Below are positions 29,031-48,004 of a DNA stretch of 64,000 nt, in pieces; within the stretch, counting starts at the first letter, position 1, and each line of letters starts with the position of its first letter. Made by a program: the position numbers and the translations under genes. The stretch comes from Corticium candelabrum (lineage: Eukaryota > Porifera > Homoscleromorpha > Homosclerophorida > Plakinidae). The stretch covers positions 6,382,631-6,446,630 of the forward strand of contig NC_085097.1 in NCBI RefSeq assembly GCF_963422355.1. The letters run 5' to 3'. The notes beneath the pieces were generated by a model. The model did no database searches. It worked only from the letters and a program-made list of their open reading frames with translations, and was not told where the DNA came from.

Positions 29031-30742
29031 GTATATTATTATGATTTAATATATTTATATATTAAACCATATATTTGTATATAATACAGAAAATTTTTGG
29101 TTGGTCTTTACAAATTAATAATGTTTGCGTTTGTAGGGTTATTGTGATATGACGACAGACGGTGGCGGATGGTTATTGATTGGCAAATCATTTCAACCGA
29201 ACGTACTAAATTTAGATTCGACAAGCGACCCCGTAACTTTGACAAGCGGGCAAGGATGGTCAAATAGATTTCCATCCATCGTCGTCAACGATTTTCGTGT
29301 GCAATTTGCCAATTCGAGTTCGATGGAAGATACGAAAGGAAATTGGTAGAAAGAAAATTGTTGTTTGATATAAATATAAGAGACAACGTCAAATGTGTTG
29401 GTGTGTATGTCAGGTACTATCATTTAGCTCGTCCTCGACCTCTTGCTCAACTTTTCACATCTGGATTATTTAATGCAAATGGGTGCGAAGGTAAAGATGG
29501 AATCACAGATATTGAATATACAGTTGACATTCGCGGTGGTACAAGAAACAACAATCATAGATGTTCAGCATTTCAAGATCCAGGTTCAGTAAGTTAAATG
29601 TTATGCATTTTCTTATGCCCTACTATTTGAGTAAGTTCCTTCTACGTATTAACTATCAGAATTCCTTCAATGGCATCAACAATTGTTTCACTTCAACTGG
29701 TTGTTCTATTCCTGGCGACGACGGCTCATTTAGGTAAGCCAACGAGCATACTAATGTTTGTAACATGAAGAAGAGACGTTAGTGATTTTTATGTTGCAAA
29801 TTGCAATCAATTCATGTGTTTTCCAGTGTCAATAAACCATTTCGATGAATTAATCGGCACTATAAATACGAAGGTGTACGATACCATATGATGTAGTTAT
29901 TACTATCTAACGCTACAAGTCAGTTGCCAAGTTTGATGTGATAAAAGTTTTATGAAAAAATTCCTCCACACTGATGACCGAAAACCCGAACAACCAAAAA
30001 TGATCAAAACCATTTATCGAGCCTGCTGACTGCGATCGTTTGTGCATGAGAGAGCGAACTCTATAGATCATCCTGCAAACATCAAAGTCGTACCATGTAA
30101 AACGTTTATTTTCTGCAGACGTCGCATTTATATACATGCCGCTTCGCATTTCCTTTATATTGATGTTGAGCAAGTTCACTGTTTATAACGGCTGTCGTGT
30201 CAAACGAGATCACACGAATTTTCAAATTTGAAAGCCCACACAAAATCATAAATCTCCAACATGACGTACGACGTTGAAATAGACTATGCAAGACGCTTTG
30301 GAGAGTAGAGTATGAGAGAAGTGAAGACATAATACGGTGAACAAAATGCAATTGGCGATGAGAGTTAATTAATAAATAGTTTAGCCTGTCCGGTGGCAAG
30401 TGCGCAATGCTGCGTCAATGATACGCTCGTAGCACGAAAACGATAGGAACGTAGTTCATGTATTACATACAATACTGTAGGAAAACCTTTAGAATAGAAA
30501 TAGATTAAGAGTTGGCGTAGACATGTACTTTATCGCTTGGCATTTCTTGCAGTTTCCATGGACAGAATGCAATATCTGGACAAGACATATCTTCGACTGC
30601 TTTCTTTGGATGTGATGATAACAACTGTTGTGCATGCTGGGGTCCAAATGGAGGACAAGAAACTTACTGCAGCAATAACTGTATAACAATAAACGGTGGT
30701 AGCAAGCAAAGTTCCGGATATGCATGGTTCTATGTACGCTAA
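18736..30742 (+). CDS. Secreted coiled-coil/fibrinogen-like protein, complete copy 3
   Basis: Exons: 18736-18777 (signal peptide MKTLFIVVLVLIVG), 18845-18910, 18977-19015, 19102-19155; ten coiled-coil exons 24954-25016, 25091-25165, 25515-25577, 25652-25726, 26078-26149, 26225-26299, 26651-26713, 26788-26862, 27214-27285, 27359-27433; then 28164-28359, 28461-28558, 29137-29345, 29414-29588, 29660-29733, 30553-30742. Phases close to 1851 nt, 616 aa. Two Cys near residues 27 and 37 may link chains ahead of the coiled coil. The fibrinogen-like half has SCRELI, DGLYNLTDSN and GYCDMTTDGGGWLLIGK. The tail is Cys-rich (FGCDDNNCCACWGPNGG) and ends AWFYVR. It is likely an extracellular oligomer, lectin- or matrix-like. 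The 5.8-kb fourth intron holds a Gypsy fossil; joining the 5' exons across it is inferred from phase and order. Confidence 0.75.
19156..20329. other. Intron sequence, nothing recognised
   Basis: Left part of the large intron of the fibrinogen-like gene. A roughly 190-bp direct repetition is visible (about 19250-19360 and 19430-19550, sharing TTGTTGTAGAA and GTTGTCTG). No coding signal. Confidence 0.4.
20330..21035. repeat. Dispersed promoter-like repeat, copy 2
   Basis: Matches 13450-14045 with insertions and substitutions. The best kept part (20893-21000) has the same ATGACATCAC, ATTGGTCA, ATTTGCATCTGC and GAGTATAAATACGGTC blocks in the same order. It abuts the integrase end of the Gypsy fossil directly, so one element inserted into or truncated the other. 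Confidence 0.6.
21040..24420 (-). mobile_element. Ty3/Gypsy LTR-retrotransposon fossil
   Basis: Minus strand, in order from high to low coordinate: gag region with a CCHC-type zinc knuckle, protease-like region, reverse transcriptase, RNase H, integrase zinc-binding region and part of the integrase core. The order protease-RT-RNaseH-integrase places it in Ty3/Gypsy. It is broken by many changes (roughly ten or more) and truncated at the integrase end against the promoter-like repeat. No pair of LTRs was recognised. It sits inside an intron of the fibrinogen-like gene and predates the segmental duplication, because 22497-24420 recurs at 1-1930. Confidence 0.85.
24559..24586. repeat. (TA)n microsatellite
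   Basis: About 14 TA units. Counterpart of 2083-2123. Confidence 0.95.
24954..27433 (+). repeat. Tandem array of five coiled-coil exon pairs
   Basis: Each unit of about 563-573 bp carries one A exon (63 or 72 nt) and one B exon (75 nt) with their introns. A exons run short, short, long, short, long; the long form has an extra QER. The spacing 25515 to 26651 and 26078 to 27214 is exactly 1136 bp, so the last amplification copied a short-plus-long double unit. All exons are phase 0 and keep the frame, lengthening the coiled coil without disruption. Confidence 0.9.
28953..29035. repeat. (TA)n microsatellite in intron
   Basis: About 80 bp of TA with a few TG interruptions near the right end. 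Confidence 0.95.
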
Positions 30743-31124
30743 TAGAACAATTCTTGTGTCAAGACAGCAGACAATAGCCTACGTACGTTGCACGACGAGT
30801 TATTCTAACTTCACTGATAATGCGCATGTGTTCGTTTAAAATCCTAACTGGAAACTGTTTCAAAGTAGAGCAAATCAAAGGTCTTTGGTGCATTACACGA
30901 GTTGATTCAACCATCAATTGTTTGTCATATTTACAAATTTAACATTTTATTAACACTTTATGTAGAAAATTTAACATTCGTATCTGCAGTGTATAGAGAG
31001 AGGGCTAGTCTTGCAATTAACACAACACCGTGTTGTCGTACTCAACCAGATCAGTCTGGTTTGTAAAGTCTATTACAAGTACGGAAGCAATCCCTGCTTC
31101 AAAAGTACTTAGACCATCACGGCT

Positions 31125-31830
31125 GTCTAGAAAGAAGACATGACTTTACGAAGGATCCGAGTAGATCCCAGAAGCACTGTTTTCTGTAAGTGCTGCAGGT
31201 TGTGATGACCTAGAATAATGTCCAGCCACCGTGTAATATACCTACGTGCACTGTGCCCAAAGCTGCCAAGACCACCGGAACCACCAGTGTCCACATGCGA
31301 CTTATCACCACTCGCAAGTCGCTGCACTTCGCCAACTTCTCAGCATGTTTCCTGCCAATGTTGCCATCAGCAGGGCAGCTGATATCAATAAGAAGACAAG
31401 TATTTGTCTTCTAGACAGATGTCTGTCTGGACGATTGGCTTTGATATTCCCGGCAGTGGGGATAATGGTATCCCACATCAATTCATAGTAATGTCATCTG
31501 TCTCCACAAGCCTATCAGGATGATGCCCGTAGTATCTGCTCTCCACTGGACTCCAAAATGGAGACAAACATCCTAGTGAATGATGGAGGCCATCTGATTG
31601 TGTCGATCAGAGTAGTCCATCGGTGTCAAAGCACTACAGCCTGCCACAATGTGGTCGACAGTTTCCAGGCCTACACTGCACATGCGGCAAGTAAGACTGA
31701 CATCACGATGTAGAATCTTACGCTCATAGTACCGAGTCCGAAGAGCTTGGTCTTGTTAGTGCCGAGAGTAGCGAGGCTTCTAATCCGGGTTGCACAATAG
31801 AACGGGCGTGGTCCTATATGGCTCTCCATC
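31125..31830 (-). mobile_element. LINE 3' remnant, duplicate copy
   Basis: Counterpart of 6900-7590 with the same broken frames plus a few further small deletions. Both copies share the older lesions, so the insertion was dead before the block duplicated. Confidence 0.7.
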
Positions 31831-31838
31831 GAGCTTTT

Positions 31839-31943
<105 letters not shown>

Positions 31944-32956
31944 ACAAATCTCAAATTTCTCCTCCCCACGACCATGTTTCATGATAGGACCTACCTTCAT
32001 TAAAAGATCGTTTCCGTGTCCGACTACAGATGAGTCTAAGAACGATTCGTCTAAGTGAGCAAACGGCGACGAAAAGCTTCATGAACTTCCATCGCCCCAT
32101 CCTTTCGTATTGTAGCTAGGGACTGTGTGTACGTGATAACCAAGAAACACCTTCAGCAGTCGAATGCCACCTACAGTCAACTATTCACACGTCCCGTACT
32201 ACAGTATGATCAATCTTTTGCTACACTGTGCTGCATCTAACACTGTTGATAGTCAATGTTTGCAGATATCAATTTCTATGTCAGTAAATACCATACCACT
32301 GTCGTTATAAAGGAACCGAGTCCATACCTAGACTGTACATTTCAATTGTCTTGATCACGACGCAAAACGACGACTACCTATACCAGGCCTATAAACGTAA
32401 TCTGAAATACTAGGAAGTTTGCAAGTTTACTTCCATGACAGCTACGGTTTCAACAAATACGTATTGTCTAGCTAGTACTCGGCGTTTCGGTAGACGGTCT
32501 GGAAACTCCGTCGGTCGTGTTACTCACGAACGCCAGGCGCCTACGGATACCGTACAACTAGTTATTATTATTAAGTCAATTTTAGTCAAGTATAGGTATT
32601 TATACCATGGTCACGTGACATAAGTGTGCTATGTATACCTTACTTCCGATTAATCCAGCACGCACACTCACACATTTTCACTTGCCCAACAATACGTCAT
32701 ATACACTATCTATCTTTATAATTATGGGCTCGTCATTGGATGCACATCACTTAGCCATTGTATAAGTTGTATAGACTGCGTTGAGTACTAAGCAATAAAA
32801 TGACAAGAAGATTGCAGCTTACGACTTCTAGGATGTAATCTGTTTTGGTCCAAAATATGTTTTTCGTCAAACTGAGTAAAGACAGAAAATGTACACACAA
32901 GTATAGTATAGCTTGTAACTCCCCTAATGTATAGCAATGCCCTTTTTAAGTGTGAC

Positions 32957-32958
<2 letters not shown>

Positions 32959-33042
<84 letters not shown>

Positions 33043-33043
33043 C

Positions 33044-33094
<51 letters not shown>
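32959..33094. repeat. (GT)n microsatellite with GCGT interruptions
   Basis: Counterpart of 8815-8887. Confidence 0.98.
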
Positions 33095-33096
<2 letters not shown>

Positions 33097-34783
33097 GTAT
33101 CCCAATACAACATTAACAAAACAACTGGATAGTAAATCTATCATGCATCTGATATGCAGGACAATACACATGCAACAAATTATAATTGCATAAAATTTCC
33201 GACTCTCACAAGCCTGAAAATGAGTCTGCGAGTAACACTCCACACCGCATTAATTAAAAAGATATCTACCTCACAACTCAACAGCATCAACTCTCCTGTC
33301 AATGTCTTCTAACCTTAACCTTTATAAATCTTTCCATTCCCGCTTCTCGAATCCTAGCAGTCATTCTTGCCTTTGCTTCCTCTGCGCCATACTTTGACTT
33401 CCATATTTTCAACAACATCTGCAATCGATGATCTGTATTAGCTCACATCAAACTCAACTTTGATAACTCACATTCATGTCTTCTTCTACTCTGCCTGCAC
33501 ATCTAGCGTACGCTTCTTGCACGTACGCACTATCCTGTAGTACCTTTGAAGAAATGTTCCTGCTACTCACACAGATTGGTGACACTCGTACAGTTGGTAG
33601 TTTCTGTACGTTGTTCAAGAGTGGAGTCTAAAGACGTGAAGTTTATCTTGCAATACTGTCTGCATACCTACCCTAGAAACTTACTGATAACGTGCTATGA
33701 TTTGTAATTTGAAGTTGATTGACGCTACCCGGTCGAGGTAGTCGATTAAGTGTCGCAACAAAGGGATTCGTGATGAACAACACCCAATCTACGTAGACAT
33801 GCACATCTAGCATAGCATCTTCACTCTGATACTCAATACTTTCTCAGTACTTTTCAGGTTATTGTAGCTTCTGGAGAAGAAGTGGTCACCGTGAACACCA
33901 AATTCTCTAGATGATGAGGCATAGCCAAAGTCTCGCCAAGCTTTTCGCGCAAAAGTTTCGTTTCTGAACATTATTGAACCAAGAGAAAAGACTGAAAAAC
34001 AAGAAACTCACGTCAAACATTCCTGTTGTTGCTGACAAACAGCCGCTAGAACTTAGACTATACTCTCACTTATTCCCATAAACTTTTGAAGACAAAGAGA
34101 TAAGATGTCCGCCAACAGAACGCGTCAGTCAACGGTTTCTACACACGAGAAACAGTAAACAGAAATTGATTCACCAACCTTAGCTAAATCTATGTATTCT
34201 TACCTCTAACTCTGATGGTCACCAAGCGAGCAAGGCTTGATAACCAGAATGAAAACAATAATTCGACCACGTGCACAATCAGAGTACACAGTCCCAACTA
34301 GGACTGTATGCATATTAGAAACGTTCGGGGAACACCTTGGGGACTCTTGGTACTACGAAACACACGCATGACAGCAGCTGCGCGGAAATCCCCACTAGAA
34401 GAGTAATAACATCTACAGTAGACTAGTGCTCCCCTATACGCTAGAAACAATTTGGGATTATTCTCCCTAGACCCATTAGTCATGCATTGCATGGACTGGG
34501 ACTGTCTGAGATCACTATACATTATGTCATAATCGTAAACAAATCATATCAAACCTTGCATCAAAACAGCGCGAAGACACACACGACCAAGGCAGAAGTG
34601 ATTACAACCAAATTCTGTGGTAAGTAACATACTGCTCAGCCAATAGAATCTCGACAAGCAAGTGCATGCATGGATATTCGATTGATGACTTTCTGGAACT
34701 GACTCATCTAATGATTTGGCAAGCAATACAGGTTTCCTGACAACGAGAACTGAGGCCTTAGACTCCAGCAGCTAGAGGTGAAA
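33095..34783. other. Intergenic, nothing recognised
   Basis: Up to about 33850 it parallels 8890-9940; beyond that the sequence is unique in the window. No exon-like stretch was found on either strand. Confidence 0.5.
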
Positions 34784-35846
34784 ATGAACGCGCCTAGTTG
34801 CTACTCGGTACGTTTACACAATTGAGTCTACAAGGCGGCCTTCTACATAACCCGTCACGTCTAGAACTTGTCAGAGTTCAACCTGTTCAAGTCACAATCT
34901 CTCCTTGAGTCAAGGCGTGACCATGTGCAGAAATCACTAGACGAGTTCGACAAACTGCAAAAAACTCTGAGAGACATAATCGCACAATTCCAGCAATGGA
35001 AGAGAGATACTGACGATCAACTTGCTGAGCTGAAAGCTGCTATACAATGCGGTAGTGCAGGAAGCAAGGTTGCAAGGGCTTGTAAACACATTTGTAGCCA
35101 ATTACATAACTGTCTGTTTTGTTAGTGCGGATCACCTCGTGGAAGTTTCTATGACAGCTCTGACGATGACACAACACAGGATGCATGGACTGTCAAACCA
35201 GACATACAACTAACTAGCAAAGTAAGACCATACATGCAAGCTTTACTCTCAAATAACATTTACTGACAGTTGAAATTGACCAAACAGAAGCAACAGCTAT
35301 CACCTGACTTGAACACAGGAGAAGCAAACCTTGCTAAAATGCAGAAATTTCACTCAAGCCTAGAGGTAATAATACATGTAATGGCTACATGTTATAATGT
35401 CATCTGTCTACATCATTCTATCAAAACCAACCTTCTTTGTTATCAATCTATCAGGCACAACTAGAAAGAGAAAAAACCCAGGAGGTAAGACATGAACTTG
35501 TTCATGCTCATGTGCCCCATAATGCCTCCATTACAGACAAACACAACAAAGCAAGACCCTGACCTACAGTTGACTGCGGAAGTTTCAGTAAACATCTTAT
35601 TGGTATTCACAATTTCAAACCAAAGTGATACTGTCTGTTTGTATAATTCTAGAAGGATCCCTGGCAAGGCACCTTGCCATCAGTCAGTGGTCAACTAAGG
35701 TGGCAATCATTCATAAAATTCAATTCAAACAAATAACAGAAATTAGCAATTAGAGCAAAAAACTCCAGTTTCAAATGTGACTGCTGACTTCAATGTGTAT
35801 TTCAGTTATAACTCACGCAACAACAGCTTTCTTGATATGGATGATG

Positions 35847-35877
<31 letters not shown>

Positions 35878-36406
35878 TACTACTACACCTGACAAAGAGA
35901 AGAAACCGTCGAGTGCAAGTACAGATGCAGATGCCAAATCACAGGCTGAAACAGAGTTCCTTCATATGGAGCAATCACATCAAATGCTGCATACCACAAC
36001 ACCATTTGAAACGATGCAGCAAATTTGTTCATCATGTACCAATATACTGCTGCTTCAAATGAATGATTTGCGTGCACCTCAAAAAGAAACATCAGACAGG
36101 TGGTCAACTGCCTCACAGTCACCAGTTACATCAAGGAAGGTGCAGCAACACTCCACAAGTGAGTTCACAGATTCCATAAATACAAATATGAATAAAACAT
36201 AATACATAACATGTCAGCAAACATTATATACAACATCATGTCAACGTTTGTGATGAACAGATACGACACATTCCCATGACAACCTTACAGCCACATCTCA
36301 TCACAGCCACAGGTCAAAGCATTTAGTATTGCATATTGCATCTCACTGTGACTGTATAACATATTACACAGAAAAGGAGGCTCGTCCAAACGCTCTTGGC
36401 ACATAG
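34784..36406 (+). CDS. Unidentified coiled-coil protein with poly-Thr tract
   Basis: Exons 34784-34807 (MNAPSCYS), 34865-35068, 35126-35221, 35270-35365, 35455-35484, 35537-35587, 35653-35699, 35806-36158, 36372-36406. They total 936 nt, 311 aa, with all phases consistent. The second exon is a clear coiled coil (SLDEFDKLQKTLRDII, QQWKRDTDDQLAELKAAI). The third has an acidic/Ser patch (YDSSDDDTTQD). The eighth carries an (ACT)n microsatellite read as a run of Thr, then a Ser/Thr-rich region and a CSSC motif. An alternative phase at the end would use 36373-36428 and an exon near 36507-36590. AATAAA lies near 36643. It converges on RUVBL2, with stops about 470 bp apart. No family is recognised. 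Confidence 0.6.
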
Positions 36407-36871
36407 GCATTCAAAACAGCCAAGCAGAGCAGGTAACATTACCAAAATATGCAACTGGCATGTTTCTGTTAGAGTTGCACAAACTCTCAACATTTTTTCT
36501 ACTAGAAACCTGAAGCATCATGCAGCCATGTATGGCATGACGAAAGCAACCACATGAAGAACGACACCAGTGACTCACCGACATGAAGAAAGATGACTAA
36601 CAACATATCAATCCTACAAACCTATATACCCAAATTCATTATTCAATAAATCGCCAAGTGTCACCAAGACTGGCTGGACCCACTGACTGAATGACAATGG
36701 TAGACTTGGCAATGTGAACTGTATATATTGTTCATAATACATAAAAGATATTTATTCAGCTACCAGAGAAGAACTAGCAAGATTGTACGTCTAGTTTGTA
36801 CTGCTCGCCTTATGATTGTGTTGACTGCCCACATTACAATAAGAATCAACTAAGGCCATTCATCACGTGTG

Positions 36872-40318
<3,447 letters not shown>

Positions 40319-40464
40319 GTTCTCTGTCGAGCATGCGCGCTATGCAACACGTGCTCCGGGGCGCATACGCACGTGACAACCTTGCAATGCATTGAAATAT
40401 TTATTGATATTATATTATTATGCTTAGAAAAACTCAAAATTTATACTCAAAACAACTAACGACT

Positions 40465-42963
<2,499 letters not shown>

Positions 42964-43361
42964 TGGGTGGATCACAAAAAAAGCTTACAAAACAACTACT
43001 GCGTATTTTAAGATTTGATCTAACTTAGTGTATAAACACGAATCTGCAGATACTACCTCGTCCCAGTACTCTGCATGTCTGGCTACGACAATATTCAAGT
43101 TAACCATGTGTACCACTGATATTTCAAACATACATACACGTAACACATGTCGTGGAAATAAAGAACAAATGCAATCATTTGTAGTAGTATAGGCAGATGC
43201 TATACGTCTAGGCAAGCTCTACTGTAACTGCCTACACAAACGCTCACCTAGAGCTTGATAGCTAGATAGATAGCTAGACAGGAAGACGTAGAGACAAAGA
43301 CTGATCGCGATACTAGAATGAGCAATGAAGTTTTCAACGAGTTAGCACTAAGACAAGCAAG

Positions 43362-43978
43362 TCAATTTAGTTGGTCGTATCCATTTCTAGTTGTCGTATC
43401 CATTTCTAATTGGTCGTAATCATTTCTAGTTGAACGAAGAATCTTTACACAAAGATAGACAATTACGCCCTGCAAACAAGTACAAATGTAATAAATAGAG
43501 AGTCACGCCTAACTAGTTACAGCAATGAGGTAACGACTTACCCACGCTAGAGTCAACAATCCAGATAAAGCGCAATAGAAACCGCCAAGAAAGTAGATCT
43601 CGTTGAATAGTGGAGCAGTTTCGCACGTAATGTAGACTGTTTCACCAAACGATAGAAGGCAGGTCAGGGCAGAAAACGTGACGTCCGCTTTCCGTAGTCT
43701 CCAAAAACAGGAACGTCTAACATGTCCGTCTCGATACAGAATGTCAAGCGCAAGAAAAATTAGGCACAGCAGGCAGGAGAGAGAGGCGACAGATTAACCA
43801 ATTAAGTCGTAAAACAAAGAGAAAACCAGCTTTACGGTGGAGAAAGTCTAGAAAACAAGACGTTCCACAAGCTGGCTAGTCAATTGTGCCACTGCCACTT
43901 CAATGCGAGTAATATTACTATAGCAACAAGTCTGTACATTGACAGAAATGTTTCACGTCTCTTTGTGGCAGAATCCAT
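43362..43978 (-). pseudogene. 4-TM MARVEL/synaptogyrin-like gene copy 1, damaged
   Basis: First exon from the ATG at 43978 (MDSATKRRETFLSMYRLVA). The second exon starts after TTTTCTAG, but a deletion of a few dozen bases relative to the copy at 48703-49378 removes part of the first loop and brings in a stop. Later parts are well kept (LRKADVTFSALTCLLSFGET, LTLAW). The last exon begins GVIVYLCVKILRS and has an extra short duplication in its tail. It is probably non-functional. Confidence 0.7.
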
Positions 43979-44391
43979 GTCGTGATAAAAGGCCCAACAG
44001 AACAACAATACTTTGATCACGTGAGTTCCGAACTCGTGGGGGGACCGTGTGTGCACCGATCCTTCTACTTAATTAAACACAATATATGGCAATCCCGCGC
44101 ATGAGCGAGCACGTCTCATCTCTATAGTGCATGGTTCTTAGCGGAGTTCTTCCACAGTTTAGCGTCTGAATATATGTATAGATAATTGATGAACCAGCAA
44201 CACATGCATACTAAAGCATATTATGACATGCAACATCCACGCAATCAGTTCAAATTGAGGATGTCTAGTGCCATCAATCTCAAAAAAACACGTATACTTG
44301 TAACACATATACCGTGCACAGTCTTGAAGTCTTAGAGCATACACTATACGCAAGCTCACACGCAAGGCGTTTTTCTGAGGATTGCAGTGAG

Positions 44392-44517
44392 TCATTGCGA
44401 TGGGCATGCCACATACTCGGGTTCATGCCGATTTCTGTACGATGATCGAATAATCATTGCCCAAAGATACACAATTCCGACCTGCAAAACAAATATTTTT
44501 AATTACAGCCAACATGG

Positions 44518-44599
<82 letters not shown>

Positions 44600-45133
44600 T
44601 ACCCAAAGATTAGTCAAAACTGCAGAAAAGATGCAAAAAGAATGCAGCAGCAACGAGGTAGCAGTCCAGAAAGTAGTCTGAGAACTTGTGGGTACCACGA
44701 AATGTCGTGCCCCAGATAGTTTCAGCAAAACAAACAAGACTCACTGCAGTAGAACCAAGACGTCTAGTACACGCAGCCTCAACAAACAGGCACGTCCAAT
44801 AAATCCGCCTCGATTTAGAATGTCAACGGCAAGAAAAACAACGCACAGCAAACTGGATAAAGAGACGACAGCAATGCCAAGCTCACACGCAGCACTCTCC
44901 ATGGCTATTTCCTCCCGGGTCTAGTCCAAGAGAGCAAATAGCGTAGTCGTTATATTAGTGCTGACAAACAAGCGAGAGAGGATGATGGCCAGATTTACTG
45001 TGGAGAAGGTCTCTAGAGAAACGAAAGACGTCGATCACACACATGCACACACTATACAACTTTATGTCTAGTATACAAGAGCAAGAAGTCTGTACAGTGA
45101 CAGATACGCTTGACGTCTCCCATCAGCATCCAT
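44392..45133 (-). pseudogene. 4-TM MARVEL/synaptogyrin-like gene copy 3, damaged
   Basis: First exon MDADGRRQAYLSLYRLLAL at 45133. The second exon (TFSTVNLAIILSRLFVSTN) suffers small indels compared with the copy at 49779-50825. The last exon reads VGIVYLWAMIIRSSYRNRH and ends at 44392. A (CA)n array occupies the last intron. Confidence 0.65.
44519..44598. repeat. (CA)n microsatellite
   Basis: About 40 CA units; counterpart of 49904-50057. Confidence 0.98.
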
Positions 45134-45689
45134 TTCTTGATACAGCGCAGTCTACTAGCGTACGGTATTTCGAACAAGAAAATATCACGCCAGTTATTTA
45201 TTAATTATGATAATAAATAATTAAATAATACATGCATGCAGCAACGACGCACGCTACTTGCAATTGTGTGTACACCTATATACAAGTTGATAAATTCTGA
45301 CTGTTCTTACACGAGTACATGCAGTAGTAGCGATCCGTTAGCAACTGCATGATGGTAGGATGGTCTGGCGAAGGAATGTACCAAAAATAATTGGCGTCCA
45401 TTTTGGCAGCCACAAATGAAGCGGTGTCCGAGGAAATCCTGTTCACTCCGGAAAGTGTCTCCCGAACAACTCTAGCTTAGCCCTAACATGGCATGGACTA
45501 GACCGGGCTATACGTACACCCCATCATTTGTAGGCGTGGTTATAAAATTGTGGACTGTAGATACGTTAAAGAACCAAAGCTGTGTAGAGTATATATTCAG
45601 TCTGAAGCTACCATTGATTCTACTGTATCAGTCAATTAGATGTCGTTAAAAGTAGGCGTGTTAATAAAAGAAAGCGTGTCATAAATTTT
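45134..45689. other. Non-coding, part of the duplicated block
   Basis: Corresponds to 50826-51860 without the inserted element at 50947, so it shows the empty site. No gene. Confidence 0.55.
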
Positions 45690-47608
45690 ACTCGTAAAAA
45701 TTTATGAATACTAAAATTTATAAATAAAAAATTTCATAAATATTAGTATTTATGAATATAAATATTTATAAATACTAATATTTATAAATACTAATATATA
45801 TAAAAACTAATATTTATGAATACTAATATTTATGAATACTAATATTTATGAATACTAATATTTATGAATACTAATATTTATGAATACTAATATTTATGAA
45901 TACTAATATTTATAAATACTAATATTTATGAATACTAATATTTATAAATACTAATATTGATGAATACTAATATTTATGAATACTAATATTTATGAATACT
46001 AATATTTATAAATACTAATATTTATAAAAAAAACAATATTTATGAATACTAATATTTATGAATACTAATATTTATGAATACTAATATTTATAAATACTAA
46101 TACTTATAAATACTAATATTTATAAATACTAATATTGATGAATACTAACATTTATAAATACTAATATTTATAATACTAACATTTATGAATACTAACATTT
46201 ATTAAAACTAATATGAATAAATACTAATATTTATGAAAACTAATATTTATGAATACTAATATTTATAAATACTAATATTTATAAAAACTAATATTTATAA
46301 ATACTAATATTTACAAATACTAATATTTATAAATACTAATATTTATGAATACTAATATTTATGAATACTAATATTTATAAATACAGATATTTATAAATAC
46401 TAATATATATAAATACTAATATTTATGAATAACAATATTTTAAATACTAATATTTATAAATACTAATATTTATGAATACTAACATTTATGAATAACAATA
46501 TTTATGAATACTAATATTTATAAATACTAATATTTATGAATACTAATATTTATGAATACTAATATTTATGAATACTAATATTTATGAATGCTAATATTTA
46601 TAAATACTAATATTTATGAATACTAATATTTATGAATACTAATATTTATGAATACTAATATTTTTAAATGCTAATATTAATGAATACTAATATTTATGAA
46701 TACTAATACTTATGAATACTAATATTTATAAATACTAATATTTATAAATACTAGTATATATAAATACTAATATTTATGAATAACAATATTTATAAATACT
46801 AATATTTATAAATACTAATATTTATGAATACTAACATTTATGAATAACAATATTTATGAATACTAATATTTATGAATACTAATATTTATGAATACTAATA
46901 TTTATGAATACTAATATTTATAAATACTAATACTTATCAATACTAATACTTATAAATACTAATATTTATAAATACTAATATTTATAAATACTAATATTTA
47001 TGAATACTAATATTTATGAATACTAATATTTATGAATACTAATATTTATGAATACTAATATTTATGAATACTAATATTTATGAATACTAATATTTATAAA
47101 TATTAATATTTATGAATACTAATATTTATGAATACTAATATTTATGAATACTAATATTTATAAATACTAATATTTATAAATACTAATATTTATGAATACT
47201 AATATTTATGAATACTAATATTTATGAATACTAATATTTATGAATACTAATATTTATAAATACTAATATTGATGAATACTAATATTTATGAATACTAATA
47301 TTTATGAATACTAATTTTATAAATACTAATATTTATGAATACTAATATTTATGAATACTAATATTTATGAATACTAATATTTATAAATACTAATATTGAT
47401 GAATACTAATATTGATGAATACTAATATTTATGAATACTAATATTCATAAATACTAATATTTATAAATACTAATATTTATGAATACTAATATTATAAATA
47501 CTAATATTTATAAATACTAATATTTATGAATACTAATATTTATGAGTACTAATATTTATAAATACTAATATTTATGAGTACTAATATTTATGAGTACTAA
47601 TATTATAT
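45690..47608. repeat. AT-rich minisatellite, 16-bp unit
   Basis: About 120 tandem copies of a unit near AATATTTATGAATACT, with variants (ATAAATACT, GATGAATACT, TGAGTACT) spread along the array. It contains no G+C-rich segment and no ORF. On its right it passes directly into a (CAGA)n array. Confidence 0.97.
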
Positions 47609-47688
47609 AACAGACAGACAGACAAACAGACAGAGAGAGAGACAAAAAATAGACAGGCAGACAGAGAGACAGACAGACAGACAGACAA

Positions 47689-47739
<51 letters not shown>

Positions 47740-47782
47740 GGCAGACAGGCAGGCAGGCAGGCAGGCAGACAGACATACAGAC

Positions 47783-47835
<53 letters not shown>

Positions 47836-47910
47836 TGCAGACAAACACAGACAGACGAACAGACAGACAGACAGACACACATGTAGACAAACACACAGGC
47901 AGACACAAAA

Positions 47911-47943
<33 letters not shown>

Positions 47944-47992
47944 TGCAGACAAACACAGACAGACGAACAGACAGACAGACAGACAGACAGTT
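47609..47992. repeat. (CAGA)n microsatellite
   Basis: Imperfect CAGA/GGCA array with an internal direct repetition (the ATGCAGACAAACACAGACAG motif recurs at about 47834 and 47941). Confidence 0.97.
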
Positions 47993-48004
47993 ATTGGAGA
48001 TATT

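Noticed and set aside
45690-47608. CRISPR-like array
   Set aside because: The 16-bp units are contiguous with no unique spacers, in a eukaryotic context.
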